The notes: a model not told the origin generated them from the sequence alone. 64,000 nucleotides of DNA from CAYOUV01 sp964407265 (GCA_964407265.1 CAYOUV010000002.1:55987-119986); one strand, 5' to 3'; numbered from the stretch's first letter, positions 7,808 through 17,648 are shown. Numbers and translations: made by a program.

Positions 7808-9607
7808 TTATAGTCCCCAGAAGAAATGCAGCCCCAACAAAATGGCGGGAATGAGCAGCAGGGTCAAGAGCCAGCCCTCGCGGAAAAAATCTTTGAAAGT
7901 ATAGCCGCCCGAACCCATCACGATCACATTGACCGGGTGTCCGATCGGAGTGGGAAAGGCCAGCGAACATCCCAGGGCAATCGCCATCAGCAACATATGC
8001 GGATCGGTGCTGGTCGCCTTGGCGATCGCCAGCCCGATGGGTGCCAGCACAATTGGCGCGGCCGCCTGCCCGGCCATGATGTTGGTCAGCAGCATGGTGA
8101 CGAATAGAAGCAGTCCGACCAGAAATACCGGACTGGCACTCTTAGCGAAGCTCAATAAACCCTGCACGATCTGTTCGCTCAGGCCGCTGGTCTGGATGGC
8201 CGTACTGAGCGGCCACATCCCGGCAATCAGAAAAATGGCTTTCCAATCGATCGATTGGTAGGCCTCGTCCATGCTCAGACAGCCGGTCAGGATTAGGATT
8301 ACCGCACCGGCGATGCTGACCAGGGCGATCGGCAGCCAGCCGGTGATGGCTACCGCCAGCGTCACCAGGCCGATCACAGTTGCCAGGCGAGCTTTATTGG
8401 GGCGCAGGATCGCTTCGGGGTCTTCCTCCAGTATGATAAAGTCGCGTTCCTGGTAAAGCATGCGCAGATTCGAAGCCGCACCCTGCACCAGCAGTCCATC
8501 GCCGACCTGCAGCGGCATGCTGGCAAATCCCATCTGGATCGGTTTGCCACCGCGCCATAAGGCCAGGACTGTCAGATTGAACTTTTCACGGAAATGGATT
8601 TCTCGCAGAGTCTTCCCGGTCAGATTGGAATGTGGTGCCAGGACGATTTCACCCAGGGTAGCGTCACCGTTGGTGGCCTGTGCCAGTACTGGATTTTCAT
8701 CCAGCAGGTTCAGGCCATAGTCGTCGAGTTTTTCACCCGGCGGTTCCCCTTGGACCAGCAGCAAGTCCCCTTCGCGGATGATCGTATCCGATCCCGGCGC
8801 GGAAATAAAATTGCTGTTGCGGGCAATCCCTAAAACGTTCAGACGGACTTTTGTGCGCCACTCGCCCTGGCGGATGCTCAAACCGGCCATGGCGGAACCG
8901 CGTTGGACGCTCACCTCCCAAAGAGTCCTTGCCATTCCGTAAGTGCGCAGCAGTTCTTCGCGCAGGCGGTGGAAGCTGGAAGCCTGGTCGGCTGGATTGC
9001 GGACAGGTAGCAGTTTGCGTCCGACCAGGAGCACATAAAGCACGACGATGATGATGAGCGGAATCCCGACTGGGAGAAAATCCAATACCCCAAAGGGAGT
9101 CAGACCTGCGTCCCGCAAGGCGCTGCTGGCAATAATGTTGGAGGTGGTAAAGATGGTCGCCATCCCGCCTGCTACAACACCATAGGCCAGCGGCATTAAT
9201 AAGCGTGAAGGCGGCATGCGCACCTGGCGTGCCAGCCCCATCGTGGCCGGCAACAGCACGGCCATGGCCGCAATGTTGTTCATGAAGAGTGAAAGCACTG
9301 CCCCTGAAAGCATGACAACGATCAACAAACGCGTTTCCCCTTGCCCAGCCAGGCGCTTCATTTGTTGTCCCAGCCAGTAGGTGATACCGCTCTGGTGTAA
9401 ACCTTCAGCGATGATCGAGATGGCCAGGATGGTGATCACCGCTGAACCGCTGAAGCCAGCCAGGGCGTCGTTGGCTGAGACCAGTTTGGTTACCCCCAGC
9501 GCAACCAAGACCATCAAAGCGACCAGGTCTGGCCGCAGCCAGTTGCTGATCAGCAAGACCGTTGCAACGATTGTGATGCCAAGTGTTATCAGGGCAGGAG
9601 TGGTCAC
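7808..9607 (-). CDS. SLC13-type anion permease with two internal RCK_C domains
   Basis: A 599-residue membrane protein. The N-terminal and C-terminal thirds are hydrophobic helices with the paired SNT-like motifs of the divalent anion:sodium symporters (MNNIAAMAVL and FTTSNIIASSAL; later LTNIMAGQAAAPIVLAP). A soluble central insert (about residues 215-400) contains two TrkA-C/RCK_C units, each ending in a GDxLLVQG strand. Relatives transport sulfate, citrate or other dicarboxylates; substrate is not deducible. The start is GTG 9607. There is no Shine-Dalgarno; a TATAAT ends six bases upstream, suggesting a leaderless transcript. It is divergent from the dihydropyrimidinase gene and separated by 82 bases. 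Confidence 0.87.
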   Translation of the reverse strand: MTTPALITLGITIVATVLLISNWLRPDLVALMVLVALGVTKLVSANDALAGFSGSAVITILAISIIAEGLHQSGITYWLGQQMKRLAGQGETRLLIVVMLSGAVLSLFMNNIAAMAVLLPATMGLARQVRMPPSRLLMPLAYGVVAGGMATIFTTSNIIASSALRDAGLTPFGVLDFLPVGIPLIIIVVLYVLLVGRKLLPVRNPADQASSFHRLREELLRTYGMARTLWEVSVQRGSAMAGLSIRQGEWRTKVRLNVLGIARNSNFISAPGSDTIIREGDLLLVQGEPPGEKLDDYGLNLLDENPVLAQATNGDATLGEIVLAPHSNLTGKTLREIHFREKFNLTVLALWRGGKPIQMGFASMPLQVGDGLLVQGAASNLRMLYQERDFIILEEDPEAILRPNKARLATVIGLVTLAVAITGWLPIALVSIAGAVILILTGCLSMDEAYQSIDWKAIFLIAGMWPLSTAIQTSGLSEQIVQGLLSFAKSASPVFLVGLLLFVTMLLTNIMAGQAAAPIVLAPIGLAIAKATSTDPHMLLMAIALGCSLAFPTPIGHPVNVIVMGSGGYTFKDFFREGWLLTLLLIPAILLGLHFFWGL

Positions 9608-9613
9608 GCCGCC

Positions 9614-9619
9614 ATTATA
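9614..9619 (-). promoter_or_regulatory. -10 element 6 bases before GTG start (leaderless)
   Basis: On the minus strand TATAAT at 9614-9619 is followed by GGCGGC and then GTG. Transcription would begin at or next to the start codon. Confidence 0.55.
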
Positions 9620-9689
9620 CCTTTAGCTTGCGCCTGAAATTTGCAGTACACTTAAGAACAACTTGAATCATATAATTTTGGAGTGCCTC

Positions 9690-11099
9690 ATGATATTGAT
9701 AAAATCAGGAACCCTGATCACCGCTTCTGAGACTTTTGTAGCCGACATTTTGGTCGACAACCAGACCATTATCCAGATTGGCCAGGAACTGCACGCGCCG
9801 GATGCCGAAATCGTCGACGCCAGCGGCAAGCTGATCATGCCGGGCGGGATCGATCCACACACGCATTTCGACCTGCCCATGTTTGGCACGGTCTCATCCG
9901 ACGACCATTACACCGGTCATAAAGCTGCCGCATTTGGGGGGACAACCACCGTGATGGATTTCGTCTCCTTCGATTTCCCCACTTTTCGAGAATCGGTTGC
10001 TGCCTGGAAACAAAAAACCGAAAAAGCAGCGATTGATTACTCTTTCCATATGAACCTGACACGCTTCGACGAACAAATCGCCGCAGAGATGGCCTGGCTG
10101 GTGGAAGCAGGCATGCCATCGGTGAAAGTCTTCACCGCTTACAACGGACGTCTGCGCCTGGCGGACGGGGATATCTTCCGCGCCATGCAGCGCGCGCATG
10201 AGCTGGGCCTGCTCGTCATGGCGCATTGCGAGAACGGGGATGTCATCGAGCGACTGATCGAGCAGGCACTGGCCGCCGGCCACACCGGCCCCGAATGGCA
10301 TGCCCTGACGCGTCCCGCCTGGGGTGCGGTTGAGGCCGGTTTGCGGCTCTCCGGTATGGCCTCGGTCAGCGCTGCGAAGCTCTACATCGTTCATATGAAC
10401 GCCGCCGGTGAAGTGGACATGCTGCGCTATGCCCGTGAACGCGGTGTGCAGGTCTACGGTGAGACCTGCCCGCAGTATCTCTTCTTCACGGTTGATCATT
10501 TGCGCCGCCCGGACGGGTCGAAGTGGGTCTGCTCGCCGCCGATGCGCAGCGAAGCCGATAACGCCCGCCTGTGGGAGGGGGTGAGCGATGGCACGATCGA
10601 TACCGTCGGAACCGATCATTGCCCGTTCTTTTTTGACGGGACCCAGCCGATCATCTACGAGGGGGAGCCGATCGCCATTCCTGGCAAGGAATTGGGAAAT
10701 GGTGATTTCACAAAAATACCCAACGGCCTCCCGGGCGTGGGAGATCGTCTGCCGATTTTGTGGACCTACGGCGTGCGCGCCGGGCGCATCACCCCCAATC
10801 AGTTTGTGGCATTGACCAGTACCGATCCAGCCAAGATTTTTGGCCTCTACCCGCATAAAGGCGCGCTGATTCCCGGCGCGGATGCCGACATTCTCATCTG
10901 GGACCCGGACAAAAAGGTCAAGTATGGTGTGGCTCATGCCCGACATCGCACGGATTACAACCTGTACGAAGGTTGGGAATTGGTCGGTTACCCCGAAAAA
11001 GTCTTCCTGCGCGGCCAGTTGATCGTGGATGGGGAAGAATGGAAGGGAGCGCGCGGCATGGGGCAATTCGTGAAGCGTGCGGCGGGGAAAATAATTTAA
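9690..11099 (+). CDS. hydA: Dihydropyrimidinase / D-hydantoinase family amidohydrolase
   Basis: A 469-residue cyclic amidohydrolase that opens dihydropyrimidine or hydantoin rings using a binuclear metal centre. Visible ligands are the HxH of GGIDPHTHFDLP, the carbamylated Lys in SVKVFTAYNG, the His residues in VMAHCEN and IVHMN, and the Asp in GTDHCPF. The length matches the family. I choose ATG 9690 because GGAG (9680-9683) lies six bases upstream; the in-frame TTG at 9663 has no such site. Neighbours give no pyrimidine catabolic operon (no preA/preT or beta-ureidopropionase here), so allantoinase-like or hydantoinase activity on another substrate is possible. A strong terminator follows. 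Confidence 0.9.
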   Translation: MILIKSGTLITASETFVADILVDNQTIIQIGQELHAPDAEIVDASGKLIMPGGIDPHTHFDLPMFGTVSSDDHYTGHKAAAFGGTTTVMDFVSFDFPTFRESVAAWKQKTEKAAIDYSFHMNLTRFDEQIAAEMAWLVEAGMPSVKVFTAYNGRLRLADGDIFRAMQRAHELGLLVMAHCENGDVIERLIEQALAAGHTGPEWHALTRPAWGAVEAGLRLSGMASVSAAKLYIVHMNAAGEVDMLRYARERGVQVYGETCPQYLFFTVDHLRRPDGSKWVCSPPMRSEADNARLWEGVSDGTIDTVGTDHCPFFFDGTQPIIYEGEPIAIPGKELGNGDFTKIPNGLPGVGDRLPILWTYGVRAGRITPNQFVALTSTDPAKIFGLYPHKGALIPGADADILIWDPDKKVKYGVAHARHRTDYNLYEGWELVGYPEKVFLRGQLIVDGEEWKGARGMGQFVKRAAGKII

Positions 11100-11121
11100 G
11101 GATCCAATTGCTTATTTGCAC

Positions 11122-11158
11122 TTTAGAGCCGGTCGCAAACCGGCTCTAAATATTTTTT
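11122..11158 (+). terminator. Intrinsic terminator
   Basis: A perfect 12-bp stem (TTTAGAGCCGGT at 11122-11133 with 11139-11150), 5-base loop, followed by TATTTTTTG. Confidence 0.9.
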
Positions 11159-11223
11159 GAGAAATATCACACAATTAGGAAAAATAGGTCATTTTGAAAT
11201 TAATCGCAATTTAATCGCAGAGT

Positions 11224-11300
11224 GCTATAGTAACCAGGTGTCTTTAGGGGGCTGCATAAGACGCGATATGCCATCCGCCTTGATTCCAACGGCGGATTTA
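11224..11300 (+). promoter_or_regulatory. Extended -10 promoter and leader hairpin of the first surface-protein operon
   Basis: TGC-TATAGT (11223-11231) is an extended -10 about 150 bases before the surface-protein start. Within the leader, ATCCGCC (11273-11279) pairs with GGCGGAT (11291-11297) and is followed by TTAATTATTC, so it could act as an attenuator or RNA-stability element. No known riboswitch was recognised in 11160-11381. Confidence 0.4.
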
Positions 11301-11381
11301 ATTATTCTTCACGCAACCCTGTTCGCGTCAAAGCCACGATCAGCTTGCAGTGACCGCCAACCTACTTTAGGAGGAAACGGT

Positions 11382-13865
11382 ATGAAAAAAAAGGTCTCAC
11401 GCAGAGGTTGTTTGATTCCAATCGGGTTATTTGTCTTGCTGGCTGTGTTAGCGGCTGGCTGGTGGCTTTACTCCCAAACCCGTCAGGGTGTGACTGCCAT
11501 GATCCCGCAATCGCCGGTGTTGGTCGACCTGTTGAACCCTGCCAACGGTACGCAGGTTACCAGCGGGGAGCCTGTGACGGTGGATGCCCAGGCGCTGGGG
11601 ATCGATCCGCTGGCTTCCCTGGAATTGTGGGTGGACGGCCAGCTTTACGGTCAGCAGGCATTGTCGGATGGCAGCCCCGGGCCGACCAAAGCAACCTGGA
11701 CCTGGCCGGCTGCAACGCCGGGTATTCACATCCTGTTTGTCCGCGCACATGACGTAAAAGGCCGTACCGGCCAGTCGACACAGGTCATCGTGACGGTTTC
11801 CCCGGGACTGACACAACTCCCGGCGGCCAAAGACGAGACACTCGCTTCGATCGGCCACCAATTTGGGTTTCCTCCTGATCAAATGGCAGCTGCTAACCCC
11901 GGCCTGGATCCACAGCAGCCCCTCAGCCAGGGGCAGGACGTGAACCTGCCGACGGGCGGCAGCGGTGCGGGGAACGGCGGGGGGGCTCCGGCTCCGCCTG
12001 TACCACCCAGCGGACCGACACAGAGTCCCAAGTCTGCCCCCAGTCCACTGTCCTTCTGGTTGCAGGCCCACGTGTTCAACCTGATCTCGCCGCAAACCCA
12101 GCCAGCCGAGCCGGATTTGTCGGTCGGGGTAAATAATTGTAAAGTTCAGTTGTACATTACGCCCAAAAGCGACAATGCGAGCGGATTCATCGTCTATCGC
12201 TGGCTGGTGGGAGGACCGGGTTTTACCAAGGCCGCGACCCTCGGGCCGGGGAAAGCAGGCGTGCCAATCCTGTTTGAAGATCCAACACCTCCGGAAAGCG
12301 GCGTGAATGCGCTGTATTACGTCGGGGCTTTCAATGCGGCCGGTGAAGGTCTCAGTAAACTGGTCGCAGTGGCAAGCTTTATGTATGATTGCAAGCCTAG
12401 CGGGAATGCCATCATCAATATGGTCCACTGGCAGATCCAAATGAAGGAAGCGGTGGATCAAGCGTATTGCTATCAATCGAATGGCGACGGGAACTGGAAG
12501 CGCATGCCGGCTGACCCATTTTCGTTCTTCCCGGGACAGGCGGACGGGTATCAAGCCCTGATCCTGACTGGCGTGTCCCAAAAGGAGACACTCTCCCTGG
12601 AATGCTGGGGCTGGGCCGGAGGTGTGTTGAAATATCTGGGGAAAGGTCAGACTAGTTTCGAGACCTTCCAACCGCCTGATCAATTGACGATCGACGCCAC
12701 CGGCTTCCAGGCAGCTGGGATTCCACAAGGGACTCCGCAATTGCATACGCTGGGCGGATCGCCGCCTCCCGGCGGGGAAAATCTGGAGGTACCGGCGCCT
12801 TATGCGCTGCGGGAGGCGACCAGCGTTTACGATTGCGCCTCACACTACGGCGGGAATTTCTGGGCCAACCAGGTCTGCGATAAATTAATTAATGGGCCGA
12901 TCCAGGAATATTACACGCTGGTCTGGGATTGGTCGCCGGTCAATACTACCTGCTGGCCGGGGAATCCTTGCAAACAAATAGTAAACAAGATCGATGGCTT
13001 TAAAATCTACGAGATCGACCAGGGAAAATACAACTTATTGAAAGATATTCCCAATCCGGATCAAAAAGTGACCGCCATCCCCATCCCCTGGGGTGCGCGC
13101 TGTTACGTCGTTCACGCGTATGCCAATGTCCCCCTGGTGGGTGTGATGAATTCTCTATTCAGTCAAATTTTCTGTCCCGGCCAGCAGCCGACTCCGCAGA
13201 AAATGATTCTAAAGCCTACGAATTTAATCACCACGACGGATTATTTCCTGGTTGGCAAGTGTGGCGGCACTGGTGCCCTGGGCGGAGAAAACGTCAACAT
13301 GTCCGAAGGCTCGAATGAAATCCTGGTCGGCCTGGATGAATGGGTCGATCCGCCGAACGTCAGCGATTGCGTCGACCAGCATAACTACGCCGGCGGGATA
13401 AAATTTGATCTTAATGCGATCCCCAAATCATCGAGTGGAAAACCCCTGATCGTCAAAGCGACATTGCGCTTCACGAAAGGCAAATCTTACAACCTGTATA
13501 AGGAGAATACCGCCTCCAACGAAATTCCACCCTTGTGTGCCACCACGCTGGGGTTCTCCAGGGTGGACTGGACCAAATGGAGCCCGGGTGATGCGCTGCT
13601 TGGGAAAACCCTCAGCCTGGGATCGCCGCTTCAGACGACCCCGATCGCGACGATTGTGCCTTATAAAAACGAGATCGATGTAACCGGTATCGTCAGTGAT
13701 TGGGTGTTGCATCCCGCGTTGAACAAGGGCTTTGTCATGTCGTCCAGTTGGAATACTTTGGTCCAAAGAAACGTCATCGCGACCAATGCCAAACATCGCG
13801 AATGCTGGAACCATCTCAACAACCTGGAACTGGAAATTCAATTTTTCACGCCTCCGCTTCCATAG
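11382..13865 (+). CDS. Membrane-anchored Ig/LysM/DNRLRE-like surface protein A
   Basis: An 827-residue protein. Residues about 1-30 are basic then hydrophobic and form an uncleaved anchor. Residues about 40-135 are an Ig-like beta domain. Residues about 140-190 resemble LysM (DETLASIGHQFGFPPDQM, with NPGLDPQQPLSQGQ). A Gly/Pro linker follows, then an Fn3-like domain (about 225-340), a Cys/Trp-rich domain, and a C-terminal DNRLRE-like domain ending IDVTGIVSDWVLHPALNKGF. I start at ATG 11382, 7 bases after AGGAGG. A paralogue lies at 17803 and lacks the Fn3-like part. A lipoprotein gene follows 21 bases on. LysM suggests cell-wall or glycan contact; the role is unknown. Confidence 0.8.
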   Translation: MKKKVSRRGCLIPIGLFVLLAVLAAGWWLYSQTRQGVTAMIPQSPVLVDLLNPANGTQVTSGEPVTVDAQALGIDPLASLELWVDGQLYGQQALSDGSPGPTKATWTWPAATPGIHILFVRAHDVKGRTGQSTQVIVTVSPGLTQLPAAKDETLASIGHQFGFPPDQMAAANPGLDPQQPLSQGQDVNLPTGGSGAGNGGGAPAPPVPPSGPTQSPKSAPSPLSFWLQAHVFNLISPQTQPAEPDLSVGVNNCKVQLYITPKSDNASGFIVYRWLVGGPGFTKAATLGPGKAGVPILFEDPTPPESGVNALYYVGAFNAAGEGLSKLVAVASFMYDCKPSGNAIINMVHWQIQMKEAVDQAYCYQSNGDGNWKRMPADPFSFFPGQADGYQALILTGVSQKETLSLECWGWAGGVLKYLGKGQTSFETFQPPDQLTIDATGFQAAGIPQGTPQLHTLGGSPPPGGENLEVPAPYALREATSVYDCASHYGGNFWANQVCDKLINGPIQEYYTLVWDWSPVNTTCWPGNPCKQIVNKIDGFKIYEIDQGKYNLLKDIPNPDQKVTAIPIPWGARCYVVHAYANVPLVGVMNSLFSQIFCPGQQPTPQKMILKPTNLITTTDYFLVGKCGGTGALGGENVNMSEGSNEILVGLDEWVDPPNVSDCVDQHNYAGGIKFDLNAIPKSSSGKPLIVKATLRFTKGKSYNLYKENTASNEIPPLCATTLGFSRVDWTKWSPGDALLGKTLSLGSPLQTTPIATIVPYKNEIDVTGIVSDWVLHPALNKGFVMSSSWNTLVQRNVIATNAKHRECWNHLNNLELEIQFFTPPLP

Positions 13866-13886
13866 AATACGAGAAGGAGGAATACG

Positions 13887-14795
13887 ATGAAGAACAAGTA
13901 CTTTACGATCGTCTTGCTGCTGACAGGAATGCTGCTCGCTGCCTGTGGGCCTAGTCGGGTTGGTTATACCCTGGCAGAAGTGACCGGCCCGCAGGCCTGG
14001 TTCGATGCCCCGCTGCCAAATACAGTCTGTTATCCGCCCAGCCCTTGCCAGGTCGTGGTCCATGGCAGTGACCCTGGTGGGCTGACGCAGTTCGAATTTG
14101 TCGTTAATGGGAAGGTGAAAGCGACCATTCCCTCTCCCGATACGCAGGGCTCGCTGGTGACACTATCCCACGATTGGACCCCGCCTGGCCCCGGCACGTA
14201 CGCGTTGCAGATCCGCGCACAGAACAAGGGCGGTAAGTGGAGCAATTTTGCCAGCACGACTGTGGTGGTTGGCAGTCAGGAGGCGACAACACCCGTTGCC
14301 ACAGCCAGCCCCACTGCGACAAATACCCCGACCTTACCATCGGGTGCGAGCATTTCGATTATAGGCGTCTCGAGTAACCTCGTTTATTATCGCGGCAGTT
14401 GTTCACCAAAGGACCTGACCGTACAGGTCAATGCGGTCGACCCGGCCGGGATCAAGGTTGTGGTGCTCTTCTACCGGGTCAAGTCCAGCGACGGCAGCAA
14501 AATGACCGACTTCAATTCCAAGTCCATGAACCCGCAAGGGGGGGATGTTTACATGACAACAGTCAACCCCGAAGGCGAGTTCGGGGGAGGAACCCTGGCT
14601 GGCTTTGGAGATGGTATTTTGGAACTTCAGGCCGTCATCCAGACGAAGAGTGGTGACACTTCCATACGCACAACCGTGCTTTCCGCGGCAACTGTGACAT
14701 CCTGTGGCGGTGGAAGCTCATCTTCTGGCATACCGACGCTGATGATACCGCCTCATATTACGATCATTACACCCACGCCGGTGATCATTCGTTAA
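13887..14795 (+). CDS. Lipoprotein with two beta domains, partner of surface protein A
   Basis: A 302-residue protein with a signal peptide and lipobox LLAAC (Cys about residue 20). Residues about 33-130 form an Ig-like domain beginning AWFDAPLPNT. A Thr/Pro linker (ATASPTATNTPTLPS) precedes a second beta domain (about 155-275) with the segment IKVVVLFYRV. The tail is Ser/Thr/Ile/Pro-rich. It is clearly homologous along its length to the lipoprotein at 19867. GGAGG lies 6 bases before the ATG, and the upstream surface protein ends 21 bases away, so the two are co-transcribed. Its last 11 bases overlap the 3' end of the convergent regulator gene. Function unknown. Confidence 0.82.
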   Translation: MKNKYFTIVLLLTGMLLAACGPSRVGYTLAEVTGPQAWFDAPLPNTVCYPPSPCQVVVHGSDPGGLTQFEFVVNGKVKATIPSPDTQGSLVTLSHDWTPPGPGTYALQIRAQNKGGKWSNFASTTVVVGSQEATTPVATASPTATNTPTLPSGASISIIGVSSNLVYYRGSCSPKDLTVQVNAVDPAGIKVVVLFYRVKSSDGSKMTDFNSKSMNPQGGDVYMTTVNPEGEFGGGTLAGFGDGILELQAVIQTKSGDTSIRTTVLSAATVTSCGGGSSSSGIPTLMIPPHITIITPTPVIIR

Positions 14796-17589
14796 TCATC
14801 GCGAGTGGCCCGGTAATTGCAATTTGACAACATACAGCCAGGCTGCTTCCGTTTTCCAGGGCGGCCCGCACGCGCCGGGCGGCCTGGCTGTAGAGAAATA
14901 GCGTTCGCTGCGCGGCTTCCTGCTCCAGTCCCTGGAGTTGTTTCAGCATCTCTTGAGGCTGATCAAATGCCAGTAATGCTTTTACCAGGCGGCTTTCAAT
15001 GTAGGCTGTGCCACTCTCGGACTCGACGGCAATATTTTCCAGAGCCGTAGTTGCCCGGGCAAACTCGCCTTGCCCCAGGTAGCCAAGTGCCAGATGATTA
15101 TACAGATAGGTCTTCAATTGAGGGTCATCCGTTACTCCGGGCAGGGAAAGCGCTACCTGCAGTTCTTCACAGGCAGACTTGAACTCTCCCAACGCCAGCA
15201 AAGCCATTCCCAACGTATCCAGATAGGACGCACGCCAGCGCATTTCGCCGGTACCTTCGGTCTGTTTCAGCAGACGTTCCAGGCTGCGACGGGCTTCTTT
15301 GGCTTTTCCGCTGGCCAGCAACACCAGGGCACGCTGGTTCTCGGTGGTCGCCTCGCCTTGCAGGTCGCCGATCAGTTGCTTGAGTTGGCGGGCGCGATCC
15401 AGCCACTCCAGGGCTTCAGCCGGACGGCCCTGCAGGTGGTAGATTGCACCTAACGAGTTGAGAATCTTCCCCAAATTGAATATGTCCCCAATCGCCTGCA
15501 CCGCTTCGAGGATGCCTTCGTAGGCCTGGCGTGCTTCATCCAGTTCGCCCTGGTCGAAGAGCAAAGCGCCGATGTTACTCTTGCAGCGAAAGGCCGTGCG
15601 CAGGTTGCCAGCAAGCAGGGCAGCTTCTTCAGCCTGACGCCAAAACGCAATGGCGGCTGGCGGGTCACGACGGATGTGTGCCACGATACCCAGCACATTG
15701 TAAGCCATCGCCCGGACGGAAGCTGCACGCTTGACTTCGATGTAAGCAATGGGTTCGATTTGCTTCAAGCAGGCCTGTGCCGTGTCCCAGGCTTCGTCCA
15801 GGCGGGTCTGGGTCAAACGCACGATACAGCGGACCGCAGAGACTTCGGCCAGCAGGCCAGGGTCTGATGAGGAAGCGGCCAAGTCTTCGGCCTGGTCGCA
15901 GAGTTGGTCGGCTTCGGGGACTTTGCCGTGCTGGAGCAGGCAACGTGCCAGGCGTAATTCCACATCGGCGCGCTCGTCCGCGGGAAGCTTTGCCTTGAGT
16001 GCCAGGGCCAGTGCAGATCGAAAGTTGGACTCCGCTTCGCTGGCGCGGCGGCCGCTCATCAGCAATTGACCGCGCAGGGAATGCAGTTGCGCTTCGCGGT
16101 GCGGAGTCAGCTCCGGGGAATCTCGCGTCTGGTCAAGCAAGGGGGTAATTAAATCGGCAGCGGCTTCGCCTTGTCCGCTTGAATCCAGATAAAACAGTGT
16201 ATCCAGCAGCAGATCCAGGGCCGCCTCAACATTTCCCGCCTGGACTTGATGGTAAAGCGCTTCAAGGGCGTTGGTGCGCGAAGCTTCAAGCCAGTTTGCT
16301 GCCAGGGAATTTAAAGAACGAAATAATTCCGGGCGAGTCTGTAAAAAGGCAGCCAGGTGCTCGCGCAGGAGCGGGTGCAGGCTGGCCTCGGCTGCGTTCT
16401 CCAGAAAGTGGCGGCGTTGCAAATTTAAGATGGTTGCATTTAGGTCTTTCACCAGGTTCTGGTCGCGCAGGCTTTCAGCCAGGTCAGCGTCGAGCAGGTT
16501 AATCGGCTGTCGAAAGATGGAGAGCAGGGAAAGCACATGCAAGTCTGAAGGGGTCAATCCCTCCAGTGCGCTTTCCATCACGAAGGAGGCGATCTCGCTT
16601 TGCGTTGCCAGGCGCTCTACAAAAGAGTCCGCCTGGGATTGGTTTTGGAGCAAACCACTGGCTGCCAGGCGCATGAGCATTGGATTACCCTGGGTCAAAT
16701 GATAGAGGGAATTGAAAGTTTCAGGTGACAAGCGCACACCTGACAGGCTCAATAATTGTTGTGCCTCCATCCCGCCCAGGCCATGTAACGGCAGGGCAGT
16801 CGCGCCTGAGAGTTCGAGGCGTTCGCGCGATATGAGCAAAAACGCGCCCTCACTTTCGTGGATCAATTGTTCAAAAAGAGGGATGTTCTGCGAATCAAAC
16901 TGCAGGTGATGAAATTCGTCCACACAAATCAGCGGCTGAATAGCTTTCAAATGAACCGCCAGTGAACTGATGCTGCTGGGTAGTGGCAAGTTGCCCGGTT
17001 GCAGGAATATGGCGGCCTCTGTTTTTCCCAGGGAAGTTAAAAAGAGCGCCAGGCGGCGAATGAAGGTCTCAAGCGGGGAAGTGTCCAGGTTGCTGACCGT
17101 ATGCCAGAAAACTGGCCGGACTGCCAGCGCCTCACGAGCCAGCACGGCTGCCAGCGTGCTTTTCCCTACCCCCGGGAAGCCGTACAGCAGGATGGCTTTT
17201 TCACTTGTCAGCCCGTCCTTGACCTGCTCGAAAGCCTCACGACGCGGCACTTCGCTGCTTTGTGGGGGCGGGATGGCTTCCAACAAGCCCATATCTTCTG
17301 CGATGAACGCGTCCGGGCTGCTAACCTGGTGCGCCTGACGCGCCAGGGCGATCAGATTCTCGGCCAGTTCCCCTCCGGACTCCAATCCAAGCGCGGGAAT
17401 AAAGAGCGCTTCCAGGATGGAGATTTCTGGCAGACGGTGGTTATGTTCAAGCCGGGAGATTTGTGCTTCGCTATACCCGACCGCCAGACACAGATCGCGT
17501 TGGGTCAGTCCTGCGCGGTGGCGTAAGTATTTGAGTAGAGAGCCGAAATCTGTAAACCGTTGACTGGCTTTTCCCGAATCTTGTTTCAT
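14785..17589 (-). CDS. XRE-HTH / STAND NTPase / TPR regulator
   Basis: A 934-residue regulator. Residues about 8-70 are an XRE-type helix-turn-helix (LTQRDLCLAVGYSEAQISRLEHN). A P-loop NTPase follows, with Walker A GFPGVGKST near residue 135 and a Walker B-like LICVDEFHHLQ near 225. The C-terminal half (from about 480) is Ala/Leu-rich helical repeats of TPR type. This is the architecture of STAND regulators, where ligand and nucleotide binding control DNA binding. I start at ATG 17589 because the HTH begins there and a complete promoter lies directly upstream. It sits between two paralogous surface-protein pairs and is divergent from the second, so regulating them is a plausible inference. 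Confidence 0.88.
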   Translation of the reverse strand: MKQDSGKASQRFTDFGSLLKYLRHRAGLTQRDLCLAVGYSEAQISRLEHNHRLPEISILEALFIPALGLESGGELAENLIALARQAHQVSSPDAFIAEDMGLLEAIPPPQSSEVPRREAFEQVKDGLTSEKAILLYGFPGVGKSTLAAVLAREALAVRPVFWHTVSNLDTSPLETFIRRLALFLTSLGKTEAAIFLQPGNLPLPSSISSLAVHLKAIQPLICVDEFHHLQFDSQNIPLFEQLIHESEGAFLLISRERLELSGATALPLHGLGGMEAQQLLSLSGVRLSPETFNSLYHLTQGNPMLMRLAASGLLQNQSQADSFVERLATQSEIASFVMESALEGLTPSDLHVLSLLSIFRQPINLLDADLAESLRDQNLVKDLNATILNLQRRHFLENAAEASLHPLLREHLAAFLQTRPELFRSLNSLAANWLEASRTNALEALYHQVQAGNVEAALDLLLDTLFYLDSSGQGEAAADLITPLLDQTRDSPELTPHREAQLHSLRGQLLMSGRRASEAESNFRSALALALKAKLPADERADVELRLARCLLQHGKVPEADQLCDQAEDLAASSSDPGLLAEVSAVRCIVRLTQTRLDEAWDTAQACLKQIEPIAYIEVKRAASVRAMAYNVLGIVAHIRRDPPAAIAFWRQAEEAALLAGNLRTAFRCKSNIGALLFDQGELDEARQAYEGILEAVQAIGDIFNLGKILNSLGAIYHLQGRPAEALEWLDRARQLKQLIGDLQGEATTENQRALVLLASGKAKEARRSLERLLKQTEGTGEMRWRASYLDTLGMALLALGEFKSACEELQVALSLPGVTDDPQLKTYLYNHLALGYLGQGEFARATTALENIAVESESGTAYIESRLVKALLAFDQPQEMLKQLQGLEQEAAQRTLFLYSQAARRVRAALENGSSLAVCCQIAITGPLAMINE

Positions 17590-17595
17590 ACAAAG

Positions 17596-17623
17596 ATTAT
17601 ACAAACTTTCAGAAAACTGGCAA
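17596..17623 (-). promoter_or_regulatory. Promoter of the STAND regulator, leaderless
   Basis: On the minus strand TTGCCA (17618-17623) and TATAAT (17596-17601) are 16 bases apart. The -10 ends six bases before the ATG and there is no Shine-Dalgarno sequence, so transcription should start at or within a base of the ATG. Confidence 0.7.
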
Positions 17624-17648
17624 GAAATGTCATGTTTTTTGTTACAGG

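Noticed and set aside
7689..7904. A 71-codon frame after the zinc-ribbon terminator
   Set aside because: It runs into the antisense of the SLC13 gene and has no ribosome site.
9894..11066. A 390-codon open frame antisense to the dihydropyrimidinase gene
   Set aside because: It is a shadow of codon bias on the sense gene, has no ribosome site, and its translation has no recognisable domain.
11448..12746. A 432-codon open frame antisense to surface protein A
   Set aside because: Its composition is Arg/Gln-rich and unlike real proteins here, and it lies inside a well-supported gene.
14785..17589. STAND protein as an antiphage (Avs-like) effector
   Set aside because: The N-terminus is a DNA-binding HTH, not an effector nuclease or protease, and the neighbours are surface proteins, so a regulator fits better.
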